Part shown: positions 7,285-16,048 of the stretch, piece by piece
Layout: every line of letters starts with the position of its first letter
Numbering within the stretch: the stretch's first letter is position 1
DNA from: Lachnospiraceae bacterium
GTDB taxonomy: Bacteria; Bacillota; Clostridia; Lachnospirales; Lachnospiraceae
Reading direction: 5' to 3'
Assembly: GCA_017623295.1 (NCBI GenBank)
Contig: JAGAPK010000060.1
Span: forward strand, 17,275-81,274
DNA: 64,000 bases
Notes under the pieces: model-generated
What the model was told of the DNA's origin: nothing
Database searches by the model: none
The model's input: the letters and a program-made list of their open reading frames with translations, nothing else
Program-made: the position numbers and the translations under genes

Positions 7285-9594
7285 ATGGCACAGGCAAGCA
7301 ACCTGAAAAGAGATGTACTGATGATGAACTTGGAGAAAGAACTGGCAGACCAGGCAATGAATGCTTATGGTAAAAGCATTGCAGATTGTAGTAATGAAGA
7401 ATTATATTACAGTCTGTTAGAGCTGTCCAAAAGACTTATGGCAGTTTCTGAGCCAATCGAAGGCGAGAAAAAGATTTACTATATTTCTGCAGAATTCTTG
7501 ATTGGTAAACTTTTATCCAATAACTTAATTAACCTTGGTATTTATGATAAGTTAGATGAAATTTTAACAAAGAATGGCAAAAAGTTAAGCGCAATCGAAG
7601 AAGTTGAACCAGAACCATCTTTAGGTAATGGTGGTCTTGGACGTTTAGCAGCTTGTTTCCTTGATTCCATCGCAACTTTAGGATTACCGGGCGAAGGTAT
7701 TGGTTTGAACTATCACTTCGGTCTTTTCAAACAGGTATTTGAAGATAAATTGCAGAAAGCAGAGAAAAATGACTGGATTGAGAAACAGTCCTGGTTAAAC
7801 AAAACAGATGTTACTTTTGATGTAAACTTCGGTGATAGAAAAGTAACTTCCAGACTGTATGACATCGATGTTGTTGGTTATGACAACGGCGTAAATAAAT
7901 TAAGACTTTTTGATATTGAAACAGTAGATGAAAGCCTTGTAAAAGATGGCATCAACTTTGATAAAGAAAACATTGAAAAGAACCTGACATTATTCTTATA
8001 TCCGGATGATTCCGATGAAGCTGGTAACTTACTTCGTATTTATCAGCAGTATTTCATGGTAAGCAACGCAGCACAGCTTATCTTGAAAGAAATGAAAGAG
8101 AAGAAATACGACCTTCGTAAAATGTATGAACATGCAGTAATCCAGATTAACGATACACATCCTACTATGGTAATTCCTGAATTGATCAGAATCTTAGTAG
8201 ATGAAAAGGCATTCACAATGGATGAAGCAATCGATGTTGTAAGCAAGACATGTGCTTATACAAACCATACAATCCTTGCAGAAGCTTTGGAAAAATGGCC
8301 TTTAGCATACTTAGAGAAGGTTGTTCCTCAGTTAGTTCCGATTATCAAAGAACTTGATAAGAGAGTTGCAGCTAAATATACAGATCCTAAGGTACAGATT
8401 ATCGATAAAGAAAACAGAGTGCATATGGCACACATCGATATTCACTATGGATTCTCTGTAAACGGTGTTGCTGCTATTCATACAGAAATTTTGAAGGAAA
8501 CAGAGTTAAATGCATTCTACAAACTGTATCCTGAAAAATTCAACAACAAGACAAATGGTATCACATTCAGAAGATGGTTATTATCCTGTAACCGTGAATT
8601 AGCAGGATTCCTTTCTGAAACAATCGGTGATGGCTATAAGAAAGATGCAGATAAATTAGAGAAATTATTAGAGTTCAAGGATGATGAAGCTGTTCTTAAC
8701 AGAATCGCTGAAATCAAGATGAACCGTAAGAAAGACCTTGCTGCATATGTAAAAGAAGTAGAAGGTGTTACTTTAAATCCGGATTCTATTTTTGATCTTC
8801 AGTCCAAGAGATTACATGAGTACAAACGTCAGCAGATGAACGCTCTGTACATCATTCATAAGTATCTGGAAATCAAAGCTGGTAAGAAACCGGCTAGACC
8901 GATGACATTTATTTTCGGTGCAAAAGCAGCTCCGGCATATGTAATTGCACAGGATATTATTCACTTATTATTAGTATTACAGGAAATCATCAACAATGAT
9001 CCAGAAGTAAGCCCATACATGACAGTTCTTATGGTAGAAAACTATAATGTAGCTTATGCTGAGAAGATGATTCCGGCTTGTGATATTTCTGAGCAGATTT
9101 CCTTAGCTTCCAAAGAAGCTTCCGGAACAGGTAACATGAAATACATGTTAAACGGTGCGGTTACATTAGGTACTTCTGACGGTGCAAACGTAGAAATTAA
9201 TGAATTAGTTGGTGATGATAACATTTATATCTTCGGTGAAAAATCAGATGCTGTTATCGAACACTATGCAAAAGCTGATTATGTTTCTAAAGATTACTAT
9301 GCTAAGAGTCCTGTTATCAAAGAAGCAGTTGACTTTATCGTAAGCGAAGAAGCACTTAAAGTTGGACACAAAGAAAACCTTGAAAGACTTTACAATGAAT
9401 TACTCAATAAAGACTGGTTCATGACACTTCTTGACTTAGAAGATTATATCGCTGTAAAAGACAAGATGATGGCTGATTACGAAGACCAGAATAAGTGGAG
9501 AAAGATGATGCTTGTTAATATTGCAAAAGCAGGATTCTTCTCTTCTGACAGAACTATCGCAGAATACAACCGCGATATCTGGAAATTGAAATAA
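7285..9594 (+). CDS. glgP: Glycogen/starch/alpha-glucan phosphorylase
   Basis: Glycosyltransferase family 35 enzyme that cleaves alpha-1,4-glucans with phosphate to release glucose-1-phosphate in the cytoplasm. At 769 aa it is slightly shorter than E. coli MalP. The PLP site is intact: [14 protein letters not shown] with Lys619, followed by [10 protein letters not shown]. The N-terminal [19 protein letters not shown] block and the INDTHP segment of the active site are present. The ATG has CAGGAGG nine bases upstream. Codon use is notably AAA/GAA/TTA rich, as for a highly expressed gene. It follows the LacI regulator and closes with its own terminator. Confidence 0.96.
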   Translation: MAQASNLKRDVLMMNLEKELADQAMNAYGKSIADCSNEELYYSLLELSKRLMAVSEPIEGEKKIYYISAEFLIGKLLSNNLINLGIYDKLDEILTKNGKKLSAIEEVEPEPSLGNGGLGRLAACFLDSIATLGLPGEGIGLNYHFGLFKQVFEDKLQKAEKNDWIEKQSWLNKTDVTFDVNFGDRKVTSRLYDIDVVGYDNGVNKLRLFDIETVDESLVKDGINFDKENIEKNLTLFLYPDDSDEAGNLLRIYQQYFMVSNAAQLILKEMKEKKYDLRKMYEHAVIQINDTHPTMVIPELIRILVDEKAFTMDEAIDVVSKTCAYTNHTILAEALEKWPLAYLEKVVPQLVPIIKELDKRVAAKYTDPKVQIIDKENRVHMAHIDIHYGFSVNGVAAIHTEILKETELNAFYKLYPEKFNNKTNGITFRRWLLSCNRELAGFLSETIGDGYKKDADKLEKLLEFKDDEAVLNRIAEIKMNRKKDLAAYVKEVEGVTLNPDSIFDLQSKRLHEYKRQQMNALYIIHKYLEIKAGKKPARPMTFIFGAKAAPAYVIAQDIIHLLLVLQEIINNDPEVSPYMTVLMVENYNVAYAEKMIPACDISEQISLASKEASGTGNMKYMLNGAVTLGTSDGANVEINELVGDDNIYIFGEKSDAVIEHYAKADYVSKDYYAKSPVIKEAVDFIVSEEALKVGHKENLERLYNELLNKDWFMTLLDLEDYIAVKDKMMADYEDQNKWRKMMLVNIAKAGFFSSDRTIAEYNRDIWKLK

Positions 9595-9631
9595 TTATTT
9601 TGATAAATTTTCTTCCTTTAATAATATTATG

Positions 9632-9679
9632 AAGAGATATCTGGAATGGCGTGAAATGCGCTGTTTCAGGTATCTTTTT
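9632..9679 (+). terminator. Terminator of glgP
   Basis: AAGAGATATCTG pairs with CAGGTATCTTTTT around a loop that itself contains a small GCGTGAAATGCGC hairpin; T run follows. Confidence 0.85.
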
Positions 9680-9709
9680 AATTTTTTTAAAAAAAAATTC
9701 AATTTATAG

Positions 9710-9738
9710 TTGACAAGTAGGAAAAGTAGGAGTATTAT
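9710..9738 (+). promoter_or_regulatory. Promoter of the poly-Cys leader and cysK
   Basis: TTGACA at 9710-9715 and TATTAT at 9733-9738, 17-base spacer. Transcription should start near 9745, giving a leader of about 170 nt before cysK. No T-box motif and no S-box is visible in that leader. Confidence 0.85.
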
Positions 9739-9781
9739 CAATTCATACAAAACCTACAAGAACAATATGAAATAAGAAAGG

Positions 9782-9893
9782 AGCAACACAAATGAAAAAG
9801 AAAAATGGAATTTTATGTAAAGTGGCAAAGGATGGAAAGAATGTCATGTGTTGCTGCTGTATGATGATAAAATGAAACAGAAAATAATAGCAA
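9782..9893 (+). promoter_or_regulatory. Candidate cysteine attenuator: mutually exclusive pairings
   Basis: Segment 9782-9790 (AGCAACACA, between the leader's Shine-Dalgarno and its ATG) is perfectly complementary to 9847-9855 (TGTGTTGCT), which is the start of the Cys codon run. Part of the same run can instead pair downstream: TTGCT 9851-9855 with AGCAA 9889-9893 and CTGT 9857-9860 with ACAG 9877-9880, a stem ending five bases before the cysK Shine-Dalgarno at 9898-9904. A ribosome stalled on the Cys codons would block both pairings. The complementarity is seen; the regulatory role is inferred and no folding was computed. Confidence 0.5.
9792..9875 (+). CDS. Poly-cysteine leader peptide upstream of cysK (27 aa)
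   Basis: A 27-codon ORF starting MKKK and ending MCCCCMMIK, with four consecutive Cys codons (TGT TGC TGC TGT, 9849-9860) plus one Cys at residue 9. AAAGGAG at 9777-9783 lies eight bases before the ATG, an ideal ribosome binding site. The TGA stop overlaps an ATG at 9872 (ATGA) that is in frame with cysK, so coupled re-initiation would be possible. Poly-Cys leader ORFs that act as cysteine-responsive attenuators are known from mycobacteria; I know of no description in Clostridia. The peptide is probably not functional itself; its translation rate is the signal. Confidence 0.75.
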   Translation: MKKKNGILCKVAKDGKNVMCCCCMMIK

Positions 9894-9913
9894 ATTTAAA
9901 GGAGATTAAAATC

Positions 9914-10855
9914 ATGGCAAATATTAAAAAAAGCGCAACAGAGTTAATTGGAAAAACACCTTTATTAGAGGTTACAAATTATGAGAAAGCAAATCAGATT
10001 ACAGATGCAACTATTTTAGTAAAACTGGAATACTTAAATCCGGCAGGTTCCGTTAAGGATCGTATTGCACTGAATATGATTGAGGATGCAGAGAAAAAAG
10101 GTGTTTTGAAACCAGGAGCAACTATTATTGAGCCGACTTCCGGAAATACCGGAATTGGTCTTGCAGCCGTAGCAGCAGCAAAAGGCTATCGTGCAATCTT
10201 GACACTTCCGGAGACAATGAGTGTGGAGAGAAGAAAACTTTTGCAGGCATATGGAGCAGAGCTGGTGCTGACTGAAGGCGCAAAAGGAATGAAAGGAGCT
10301 ATTGCTAAGGCAGAAGAAATTAAGGAAGCAACACCTGGCTCAGTCATCTTAGGACAGTTCGTAAATCCAGCCAATCCGGAAATTCATAAAGCAACAACAG
10401 GACCTGAAATCTGGCAGGATACAGATGGTAAAGTAGATATTTTTGTGGCAGGTGTTGGTACTGGCGGAACCGTTACTGGTGTCGGTGAGTATCTGAAAGA
10501 ACAAAATCCAAATGTTAAGATTGTAGCAGTAGAACCGGAAAGCAGCCCTGTTTTATCAGGCGGACAGCCGGGAGCTCATAAAATCCAGGGTATCGGAGCT
10601 GGTTTTGTACCGGATGTATTAAATACAGGTATTTATGATGAAATTATCAAAGTATCCAATGAAGATGCTTTTGCGGCAGGCAGAGAGATTGCGGTAAGAG
10701 AAGGTGTATTAGTCGGAATTTCTTCCGGTGCAGCACTTCATGCAGCAACGCAGCTTGCAAAGCGTCCTGAAAATAAAGGAAAAACGATTGTAGCGCTTTT
10801 GCCGGATTCCGGTGACCGTTATTTATCTACCCCATTATTTTCCATTGAGTCTTAA
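9914..10855 (+). CDS. cysK: Cysteine synthase A (O-acetylserine sulfhydrylase)
   Basis: PLP enzyme that makes L-cysteine from O-acetylserine and sulfide, 313 aa. The PLP lysine is K48 in NPAGSVKDR; the substrate loop TSGNTG (75-80) and the phosphate-binding GVGTGGT segment near 180 are intact, and GISSG-type and [11 protein letters not shown] motifs close the protein. ATG 9914 has AAAGGAG nine bases upstream. The same frame is open upstream through ATG 9872 and GTG 9848, overlapping the leader peptide, so a 14-residue longer form is possible. Regulation by the poly-Cys leader is proposed. The methionine-type ABC importer follows, giving a sulfur amino acid block. Confidence 0.96.
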   Translation: MANIKKSATELIGKTPLLEVTNYEKANQITDATILVKLEYLNPAGSVKDRIALNMIEDAEKKGVLKPGATIIEPTSGNTGIGLAAVAAAKGYRAILTLPETMSVERRKLLQAYGAELVLTEGAKGMKGAIAKAEEIKEATPGSVILGQFVNPANPEIHKATTGPEIWQDTDGKVDIFVAGVGTGGTVTGVGEYLKEQNPNVKIVAVEPESSPVLSGGQPGAHKIQGIGAGFVPDVLNTGIYDEIIKVSNEDAFAAGREIAVREGVLVGISSGAALHAATQLAKRPENKGKTIVALLPDSGDRYLSTPLFSIES

Positions 10856-10889
10856 TGGTATTCCTACGGGAACGATAGGAGATTAGTGC

Positions 10890-10918
10890 TTGACAAGAAT
10901 GGCAATTTGTAATAAAGT
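10890..10918 (+). promoter_or_regulatory. Promoter of metNIQ
   Basis: TTGACA at 10890-10895 with TAAAGT at 10913-10918 (17-base spacer); TAATAA at 10910 is an alternative -10. Confidence 0.65.
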
Positions 10919-10937
10919 GGACACGATTAAGATGTAA

Positions 10938-11001
10938 GGAAAGAGCCTAATTTGCGCAGGTGCATGATGCTCATGTGCCTGCATTTTGTTTTAGTCTTTC
11001 C
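10938..11001 (+). promoter_or_regulatory. Structured 5' leader RNA of metN, class unknown
   Basis: Three coaxial helices can form: 10938-10944 with 10995-11001 (GGAAAGA/TCTTTCC, 7 bp), 10947-10950 with 10991-10994 (CTAA/TTAG), and 10956-10967 with 10971-10982 (12 bp, two G-T pairs, loop TGC). An asymmetric internal loop (TTTGC opposite ATTTTGTT) lies between. The 3' strand TCTTTCC lies next to GAAAGAAAGGA, the metN Shine-Dalgarno, and could alternatively pair with it. It lacks the S-box and T-box landmarks. The inner stem followed by a T-rich strand could also act as an attenuator. Confidence 0.5.
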
Positions 11002-11020
11002 GAAAGAAAGGATGAACAAA

Positions 11021-12064
11021 ATGGCGGGAATTATTGAAGTTCGGAATCTTAAAAAGGTCTATACAACCAAAGATGCCGAAGTAGAAGCACTGCAGGATAT
11101 CAACCTATCCATACAGGCTGGTGACATTTATGGTATCATCGGAATGTCAGGAGCCGGAAAAAGTACATTAGTTCGCTGTTTGAACTTTTTAGAGCGGCCA
11201 ACGGAAGGAACGGTTGAGATTGAAGGAAAAGATTTAAGCACCTTGACAGATAAAGAGTTGCGGAAGCAAAGAAGCCAGATTGCAATGATTTTTCAGCATT
11301 TCAATTTATTGATGCAGAAAAATGTAATTGATAATATATGTTTCCCACTGGTAATCTCAGGTATGACGAAGAAGGAAGCCAGAAAGAAAGCGGAAGAACT
11401 TCTTGAGATAGTCGGTATGACAGAAAAGGCGAAGGCATATCCTTCCCAATTATCCGGTGGACAGAAACAGCGTGTGGCGATAGCAAGAGCATTGGCTGTA
11501 AATCCGAAAATATTATTATGTGATGAAGCAACCAGTGCGTTAGATCCACAGACTACCCAGTCGATTCTGGCCTTGTTAAAGGATATTAACAAACGGTACG
11601 GGATTACTATTGTAATCATAACTCATGAAATGGCGGTTGTCAGAGAAATCTGTTCTCATGTGGCTATTATTGGAAACGGACATCTGGTAGAACAAGGAAG
11701 AGTATTTGACATCTTTAGTCATCCAAAGACGAAAGAAGCCAAAGAACTGATTGTGAAAGGAAAAGGTGAGGGAGAAGTAGAACCTAATCTGGAGAGCAAT
11801 CAAAGAGAGTTAATGAAAGGCAAGAGTTGTATCCGAATTGTATTTTCTGAAAATTCATCTTTTGAACCGGTCATTGCCAACATGGTACTTAAATTCGGAC
11901 AGCCGGTAAATATTCTGAAGGCAGATACGAAAAACGTAGAGGGAATTGCCCGAGGAGAAATGATATTGGGATTACCGGAAGAAAAAGAAGTACAGGAAAA
12001 TATGAAGGCATATCTTAAAGAAAGAGGGCTTGCAGTAGAGGAGGTAGACGGTTATGTGGACTGA
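11021..12064 (+). CDS. metN: Methionine ABC transporter ATP-binding protein MetN
   Basis: ATPase of the D/L-methionine (possibly cystine or other sulfur compound) importer, 347 aa. Walker A GMSGAGKST (41-49), signature LSGGQ (144-148) and Walker B with D168-E169 are intact, and the C-terminal 80 residues form the NIL regulatory domain typical of MetN, which senses intracellular methionine. ATG 11021 has GAAAGGA eight bases upstream; ATG 11012 (three residues longer) is the alternative, and the longer open frame to 10952 runs through the leader hairpin. It overlaps metI by 11 bases. Confidence 0.95.
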   Translation: MAGIIEVRNLKKVYTTKDAEVEALQDINLSIQAGDIYGIIGMSGAGKSTLVRCLNFLERPTEGTVEIEGKDLSTLTDKELRKQRSQIAMIFQHFNLLMQKNVIDNICFPLVISGMTKKEARKKAEELLEIVGMTEKAKAYPSQLSGGQKQRVAIARALAVNPKILLCDEATSALDPQTTQSILALLKDINKRYGITIVIITHEMAVVREICSHVAIIGNGHLVEQGRVFDIFSHPKTKEAKELIVKGKGEGEVEPNLESNQRELMKGKSCIRIVFSENSSFEPVIANMVLKFGQPVNILKADTKNVEGIARGEMILGLPEEKEVQENMKAYLKERGLAVEEVDGYVD

Positions 12065-12716
12065 GGAAGTTATCTGGATGATTATAGAAGGAATCAGGGA
12101 CACTTTATACATGACATTAGCCTCTACACTGTTTGGATATGTTTTGGGGCTTCCTATGGGCATCACTTTAGCAGTAACGGATAAAAATGGAATTAAACCA
12201 AATCCGATTGTCTATAAGATACTGGATGTGATTGCCAATATTGTCCGTAGTATTCCATTTTTGATTTTATTAATTTTGCTTATTCCTTTTACCAGATTTC
12301 TGGTAGGAAAAAGTTATGGCTCTACAGCAACCATTGTTCCGCTGACGATTGCAGCAGCACCTTTTATTGCGCGTATGATAGAATCTTCGTTAAATGAAGT
12401 AGATAAGGGTGTGATTGAGGCTGCACAGAGTATGGGAGCCGGTACTTTTACGATTATCTGGAAGGTATTGCTGGTAGAAGCCAGAACTTCTATTTTAGTA
12501 GGAGCAACCATAGCAACCGGAACAATTCTTGGTTATTCCGCTATGGCAGGTACCGTTGGTGGCGGCGGACTTGGAGATATTGCAATCCGCTACGGATATT
12601 ACAGATATCAGACAGATATTATGATTGTTACCGTTATTCTGTTAGTTGTATTGGTGCAGATATTCCAGACGATTGGTATGAGATTGTCGAACCGCTTAGA
12701 TAAGCGAAAGATTTAA
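12054..12716 (+). CDS. metI: Methionine ABC transporter permease MetI
   Basis: Membrane subunit of the MetNIQ importer, 220 aa with five to six hydrophobic segments, the normal length. The permease loop that contacts MetN is seen as EAAQSMGAGTFTIIWKVLLVEA, the EAA motif, around residues 122-143. GAGGAGG lies upstream of the ATG inside the end of metN; the two genes overlap by 11 bases, so translation is coupled. metQ follows after 79 bases. Confidence 0.95.
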   Translation: MWTEEVIWMIIEGIRDTLYMTLASTLFGYVLGLPMGITLAVTDKNGIKPNPIVYKILDVIANIVRSIPFLILLILLIPFTRFLVGKSYGSTATIVPLTIAAAPFIARMIESSLNEVDKGVIEAAQSMGAGTFTIIWKVLLVEARTSILVGATIATGTILGYSAMAGTVGGGGLGDIAIRYGYYRYQTDIMIVTVILLVVLVQIFQTIGMRLSNRLDKRKI

Positions 12717-12795
12717 TGTGCTATATAAGGAATTTATATTCCTTTTATATAGAAAAAAGACCTGTATAAATACAGGCGTTAGGAGGAGAAAGATT

Positions 12796-13722
12796 ATGAA
12801 GAAAAAATTGATTGCAGGATTATTAACAACTGTATTGGCATTGGGAACACTTGCCGGATGCGGTAGTGAAGCAGCAACAGAGGAAGCGACAACAGAGGAA
12901 ACTGTTGCAGAAGAAACAAGTGAGACAGAAGCTGAAACAGAAGAAGTTGCTGCAGAAGAAACAGCAACAGAAGAAACAGCAACAGAAGAAAAAGGCACTA
13001 TTACAATTGCAGCATCTGCTACACCACATGCAGAAATCTTGGAAGAAGCTAAGAAGATTTTAGCTGAGCAGGGATGGACTTTGGAAGTAACTGTATTTGA
13101 TGATTATGTACAGCCAAACCTGGTTGTAGAAAGTGGCGAATTTGATGCTAACTATTTCCAGCACATTCCTTATCTTGATTCCTTTAATGCAGAACAGGGA
13201 ACACACCTTGTAAATGCAGGTGGCATTCACTATGAACCATTTGGTATTTACCCAGGTACAAAAACGGATTTAACAACTTTGGAAGCTGGCGATGTAATCG
13301 CAGTACCAAATGATACAACAAACGAAGCAAGAGCATTGTTACTGTTACAGGATAATGGTATCATTACTTTGAAAGAAGGCGCAGGCCTTGAAGCAACTGT
13401 AAATGATATCGAAGAAAACCCTTACGATATTGAGATTCAGGAATTAGAAGCAGCACAGGTATCCAGAGTAAAAGACGAAGTTGCTTTTGTAGTATTAAAT
13501 GGTAACTATGCACTGGAAGCAGGTTTCTCCGTTGCAAAAGATGCAGTTGCTTACGAAAAATCCGATTCTGAAGCAGCTCAGACATATGTGAATGTTATTG
13601 CTGTTAAAGAAGGCAATGAATCTAATGAAGGAATCACTGCATTAGTTGATGTTTTAAAATCCGATGAAATCAAAGAATATATCAATAACACTTATGACGG
13701 AGCAGTTATCCCTTTTGAATAA
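12796..13722 (+). CDS. metQ: MetQ/NlpA family substrate-binding lipoprotein
   Basis: Extracellular methionine-binding lipoprotein, 308 aa. Signal peptide 1-21 ends in the lipobox LAGC with C22. Residues 23-66 are a Glu/Thr/Ala-rich linker of imperfect ATEE repeats, and the mature NlpA domain starts at GTITIAASATPHAEIL; QHIPYLD and AVPND blocks mark the binding cleft. ATG 12796 has AGGAGGAG upstream; the longer frame to 12718 is not supported. The acidic linker is expansion-prone sequence, similar in style to the linker of the UgpB lipoprotein in this window. Last gene of metNIQ. Confidence 0.95.
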   Translation: MKKKLIAGLLTTVLALGTLAGCGSEAATEEATTEETVAEETSETEAETEEVAAEETATEETATEEKGTITIAASATPHAEILEEAKKILAEQGWTLEVTVFDDYVQPNLVVESGEFDANYFQHIPYLDSFNAEQGTHLVNAGGIHYEPFGIYPGTKTDLTTLEAGDVIAVPNDTTNEARALLLLQDNGIITLKEGAGLEATVNDIEENPYDIEIQELEAAQVSRVKDEVAFVVLNGNYALEAGFSVAKDAVAYEKSDSEAAQTYVNVIAVKEGNESNEGITALVDVLKSDEIKEYINNTYDGAVIPFE

Positions 13723-13758
13723 GTAGTATGAAATGCTTTTCATAGTAAATAGGTACAG

Positions 13759-13807
13759 AAAAGATATCTGTTGGAAGCAAGTCTTCCGCAGATATCTTTT
13801 TGTTTTT
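13759..13807 (+). terminator. Terminator of metNIQ
   Basis: AAAGATATCTG pairs with CAGATATCTTT around a loop that carries an inner GGAAG/CTTCC hairpin; a T-rich run follows. Confidence 0.9.
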
Positions 13808-13823
13808 CTTTTATTCCAAGATG

Positions 13824-13832
13824 TGGTATAAT
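13824..13832 (+). promoter_or_regulatory. Extended -10 promoter of apt
   Basis: TGGTATAAT at 13824-13832 is a perfect extended -10 element. The -35 region is only T-rich (13804-13809), which fits an extended -10 promoter. It lies about 65 bases before the apt start. Confidence 0.65.
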
Positions 13833-13898
13833 TTACCCTGTTGAGCAGAATATTAAAATATGTTTTGGTTATGAAACATTTTTATGGAGGAAACACTT

Positions 13899-14423
13899 AT
13901 GCGGAAGATGGAAGAATATGTGCGTAGTATTCCTGATTTTCCTGAGAAAGGCATTATTTTCCGGGATGTGACTAGTGTATTACAAGATGCAGATGGTCTG
14001 GCTCTTGCCATTGATTCAATGAAAGATTTACTCAAAGGTATTGATTTTGATGTTGTGGTAGGAACAGAATCCAGAGGTTTTATTTTCGGGGTGCCGATTG
14101 CCTATGCAATGCACAAACCTTTTGTACCGGTTCGTAAGAAAGGCAAATTACCTTTGGATACGATATCCAGAGAGTATGATTTAGAGTATGGAAGTGCGAC
14201 CATTGAGATGCACAGAGATTCTATTAAGCCTGGACAAAAAGTTGTTATTGTTGATGATTTGATTGCTACCGGAGGTACGATTGAAGCCTGTATTCAGATG
14301 ATTGAAGAGTTGGGTGGCGAAGTCGTGAAGGTGATTTTCTTAATGGAACTGGCCGGGCTGAAAGGTCGTGAACGTTTGAAAAATTATAATGTTGATAGTG
14401 TTATTGTTTATGAGGGTAAGTGA
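13899..14423 (+). CDS. apt: Adenine phosphoribosyltransferase
   Basis: Purine salvage enzyme that joins adenine and PRPP to AMP, cytoplasmic, 174 aa. The PRPP-binding motif VVIVDDLIATGGT spans residues 115-127, and the base-recognition start region YVRSIPDFPEKGIIFRD and GTESRGFIFG are typical of Apt. ATG 13899 is chosen because GGAGG lies eight bases upstream; the longer frame from ATG 13884 would place that site inside the gene. A nucleobase permease follows 27 bases later, so uptake and salvage are probably co-expressed. Confidence 0.96.
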   Translation: MRKMEEYVRSIPDFPEKGIIFRDVTSVLQDADGLALAIDSMKDLLKGIDFDVVVGTESRGFIFGVPIAYAMHKPFVPVRKKGKLPLDTISREYDLEYGSATIEMHRDSIKPGQKVVIVDDLIATGGTIEACIQMIEELGGEVVKVIFLMELAGLKGRERLKNYNVDSVIVYEGK

Positions 14424-14450
14424 TTTTCATAAGAAAAGGAGATAAAAGAG

Positions 14451-15809
14451 ATGTTAGAAAAAATGTTTAAGTTGAAAGAGAACAACACAGATGTCAGAAC
14501 GGAAGTGGTTGCAGGTATTACAACATTTATGACTATGGCGTATATTCTTGCAGTAAATCCTTCCATTCTATCAGCTTCCGGAATGGACAGCCAGGCCATT
14601 TTGATGGCAACAGCTTTGGCAGCCTTTGTCGGAACGCTTGCAATGGCTTTGTTAGCGAACTATCCATTTGCATTAGCACCGGGACTTGGATTGAATGCAT
14701 ATTTTGCCTATACGGTATGTGGTACTATGGGATATTCCTGGCAGATTGCGTTGCTTGCCGTATTTATAGAAGGATTGATTTTTGTTGTTCTTTCTGTGAC
14801 AAATGTGCGTGAAGCAATTTTCAATGCAATTCCGATGCAGCTAAAAAGGGGTGTGTCCGTAGGTATCGGACTTTTTATTGCATTCATTGGATTTCAGAAT
14901 GCAGGTATTGTTGTTAATTCGGATTCTACCTTAGTAACAGTTCTGGATTTTACAGAGAATTTCAACACAGCAGGAATTAGTGCAGTATTGGCACTGATTG
15001 GTACATTTATTATTACCATTTTATATATAAAGGGAATCAAAGGTTCCATTTTGATTGGTATTCTGGCAACATGGGTGTTAGGTATTATTTGTCAGTTAAT
15101 CGGTTTGTACACTGTTGTACCGGAAGCCGGATATTATTCATTGATTCCTTCATGGAGCAATTTCAGCCTGGATGCGATTGGATTGACCTTTGGACAGTGC
15201 TTTAAAGCCGATTTGGGAGCAGTTAAAATTGTAGATTTTATTGTTATTATTTTTGCATTTTTGTTTGTAGATATTTTTGATACTTTAGGTACTTTGATTG
15301 GTTGTGCAACAGAAGCTAATATGTTGGACAAGGATGGTAAACTGCCAAGAATTAAACAAGCACTTCTTGCAGATGCAATAGCTACCAGTGCAGGTGCTGT
15401 ACTTGGTACATCTACGACAACAACCTTTGTAGAAAGCTCTGCAGGTGTATCAGAGGGTGGTAGAACAGGACTTGCTTCTATTGTGACAGGACTTCTTTTC
15501 TTGCTTTCCGTTTTCTTTGCACCGATTTTTATTACGATACCAGGTTTTGCCACAGCACCGGCACTGTTATTCGTCGGCTTTCTGATGATAAAATCTGTGG
15601 TTTTGATTGATTTTGGTGATTTGACAGAGGCAGTTCCTGCATATTTGTGTTTATTGGCAATGCCGCTTATGTATAGTATCTCAGAAGGTATTGCAGTTGG
15701 AGTTATCTCTTATGTGGTAATAAATTTATTGTGTGGTAAGGCGAAAAAGATTACTCCATTAATGTACATATTGGCTGTGCTGTTTGTTTGTAAATATATT
15801 TTCTTGTAA
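14451..15809 (+). CDS. NCS2/AzgA-type purine permease
   Basis: Inner-membrane nucleobase symporter of the PbuG/PbuO-like (AzgA) group, which takes up adenine, guanine or hypoxanthine with H+. At 452 aa it has about 13 hydrophobic segments. Landmarks are the N-terminal TEVVAGITTFMTMAYILAVNP, ALAPGLGLNAYFAY and the ESSAGVSEGGRTGL loop near residue 325-338, all hallmarks of this branch. AAAAGGAGAT precedes the ATG. Its place behind apt supports adenine or hypoxanthine as substrate; this is inferred. A terminator follows at 15832. Confidence 0.93.
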   Translation: MLEKMFKLKENNTDVRTEVVAGITTFMTMAYILAVNPSILSASGMDSQAILMATALAAFVGTLAMALLANYPFALAPGLGLNAYFAYTVCGTMGYSWQIALLAVFIEGLIFVVLSVTNVREAIFNAIPMQLKRGVSVGIGLFIAFIGFQNAGIVVNSDSTLVTVLDFTENFNTAGISAVLALIGTFIITILYIKGIKGSILIGILATWVLGIICQLIGLYTVVPEAGYYSLIPSWSNFSLDAIGLTFGQCFKADLGAVKIVDFIVIIFAFLFVDIFDTLGTLIGCATEANMLDKDGKLPRIKQALLADAIATSAGAVLGTSTTTTFVESSAGVSEGGRTGLASIVTGLLFLLSVFFAPIFITIPGFATAPALLFVGFLMIKSVVLIDFGDLTEAVPAYLCLLAMPLMYSISEGIAVGVISYVVINLLCGKAKKITPLMYILAVLFVCKYIFL

Positions 15810-15831
15810 AATTGCAGATAAAGAAATGAAT

Positions 15832-15864
15832 GTGGCATGCTCCGCTGGGGTGTGCCACTTTTTT
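15832..15864 (+). terminator. Terminator of the purine permease gene
   Basis: GTGGCA (15832-15837) pairs with TGCCAC (15853-15858), extended by wobble pairs, with TTTTTT after it. The region from here to 16048 holds one promoter and no canonical gene. Confidence 0.8.
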
Positions 15865-15914
15865 GCTATAACTGAAAAATGCTCTGAGAGAATCCATATT
15901 GCACTGAAAAGGTG

Positions 15915-15943
15915 TTGAAATATGGATAAAATAGTGATACAAT
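15915..15943 (+). promoter_or_regulatory. Promoter in front of the small ORF at 16049
   Basis: TTGAAA (15915-15920) and TACAAT (15938-15943), 17-base spacer. It predicts a transcript of at least 200 nt before addB, covering the unusual small ORF. Confidence 0.7.
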
Positions 15944-16048
15944 ATCGGTAAAGCAAAAGATTTCTATTTTATCTACGAGCATATCGTTATCCTATCTTGA
16001 AATCCTGCTTTGAAACCCAAATGAAAAGAAAATAGGCAGGAAGATAAA

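Noticed and set aside
9745-9913. T-box or S-box for cysK
   Set aside because: No AGGGTGG-type T-box sequence, no specifier hairpin and no S-box kink-turn; the poly-Cys ORF explains the leader better.
9848-9913. GTG 9848 as the cysK start
   Set aside because: It falls within the poly-Cys codons and has no ribosome binding site; ATG 9914 has one and gives the normal length.
10920-11020. Known SAM riboswitch for metN
   Set aside because: The leader is too short for S-box and lacks its conserved core sequences, so it was reported as unclassified.
12823-13029. Minus-strand Cys-rich 68-aa ORF in metQ
   Set aside because: A mirror of the GAA/GCA-rich acidic linker of MetQ; Cys and Phe runs come from codon complement, not a real leader peptide.
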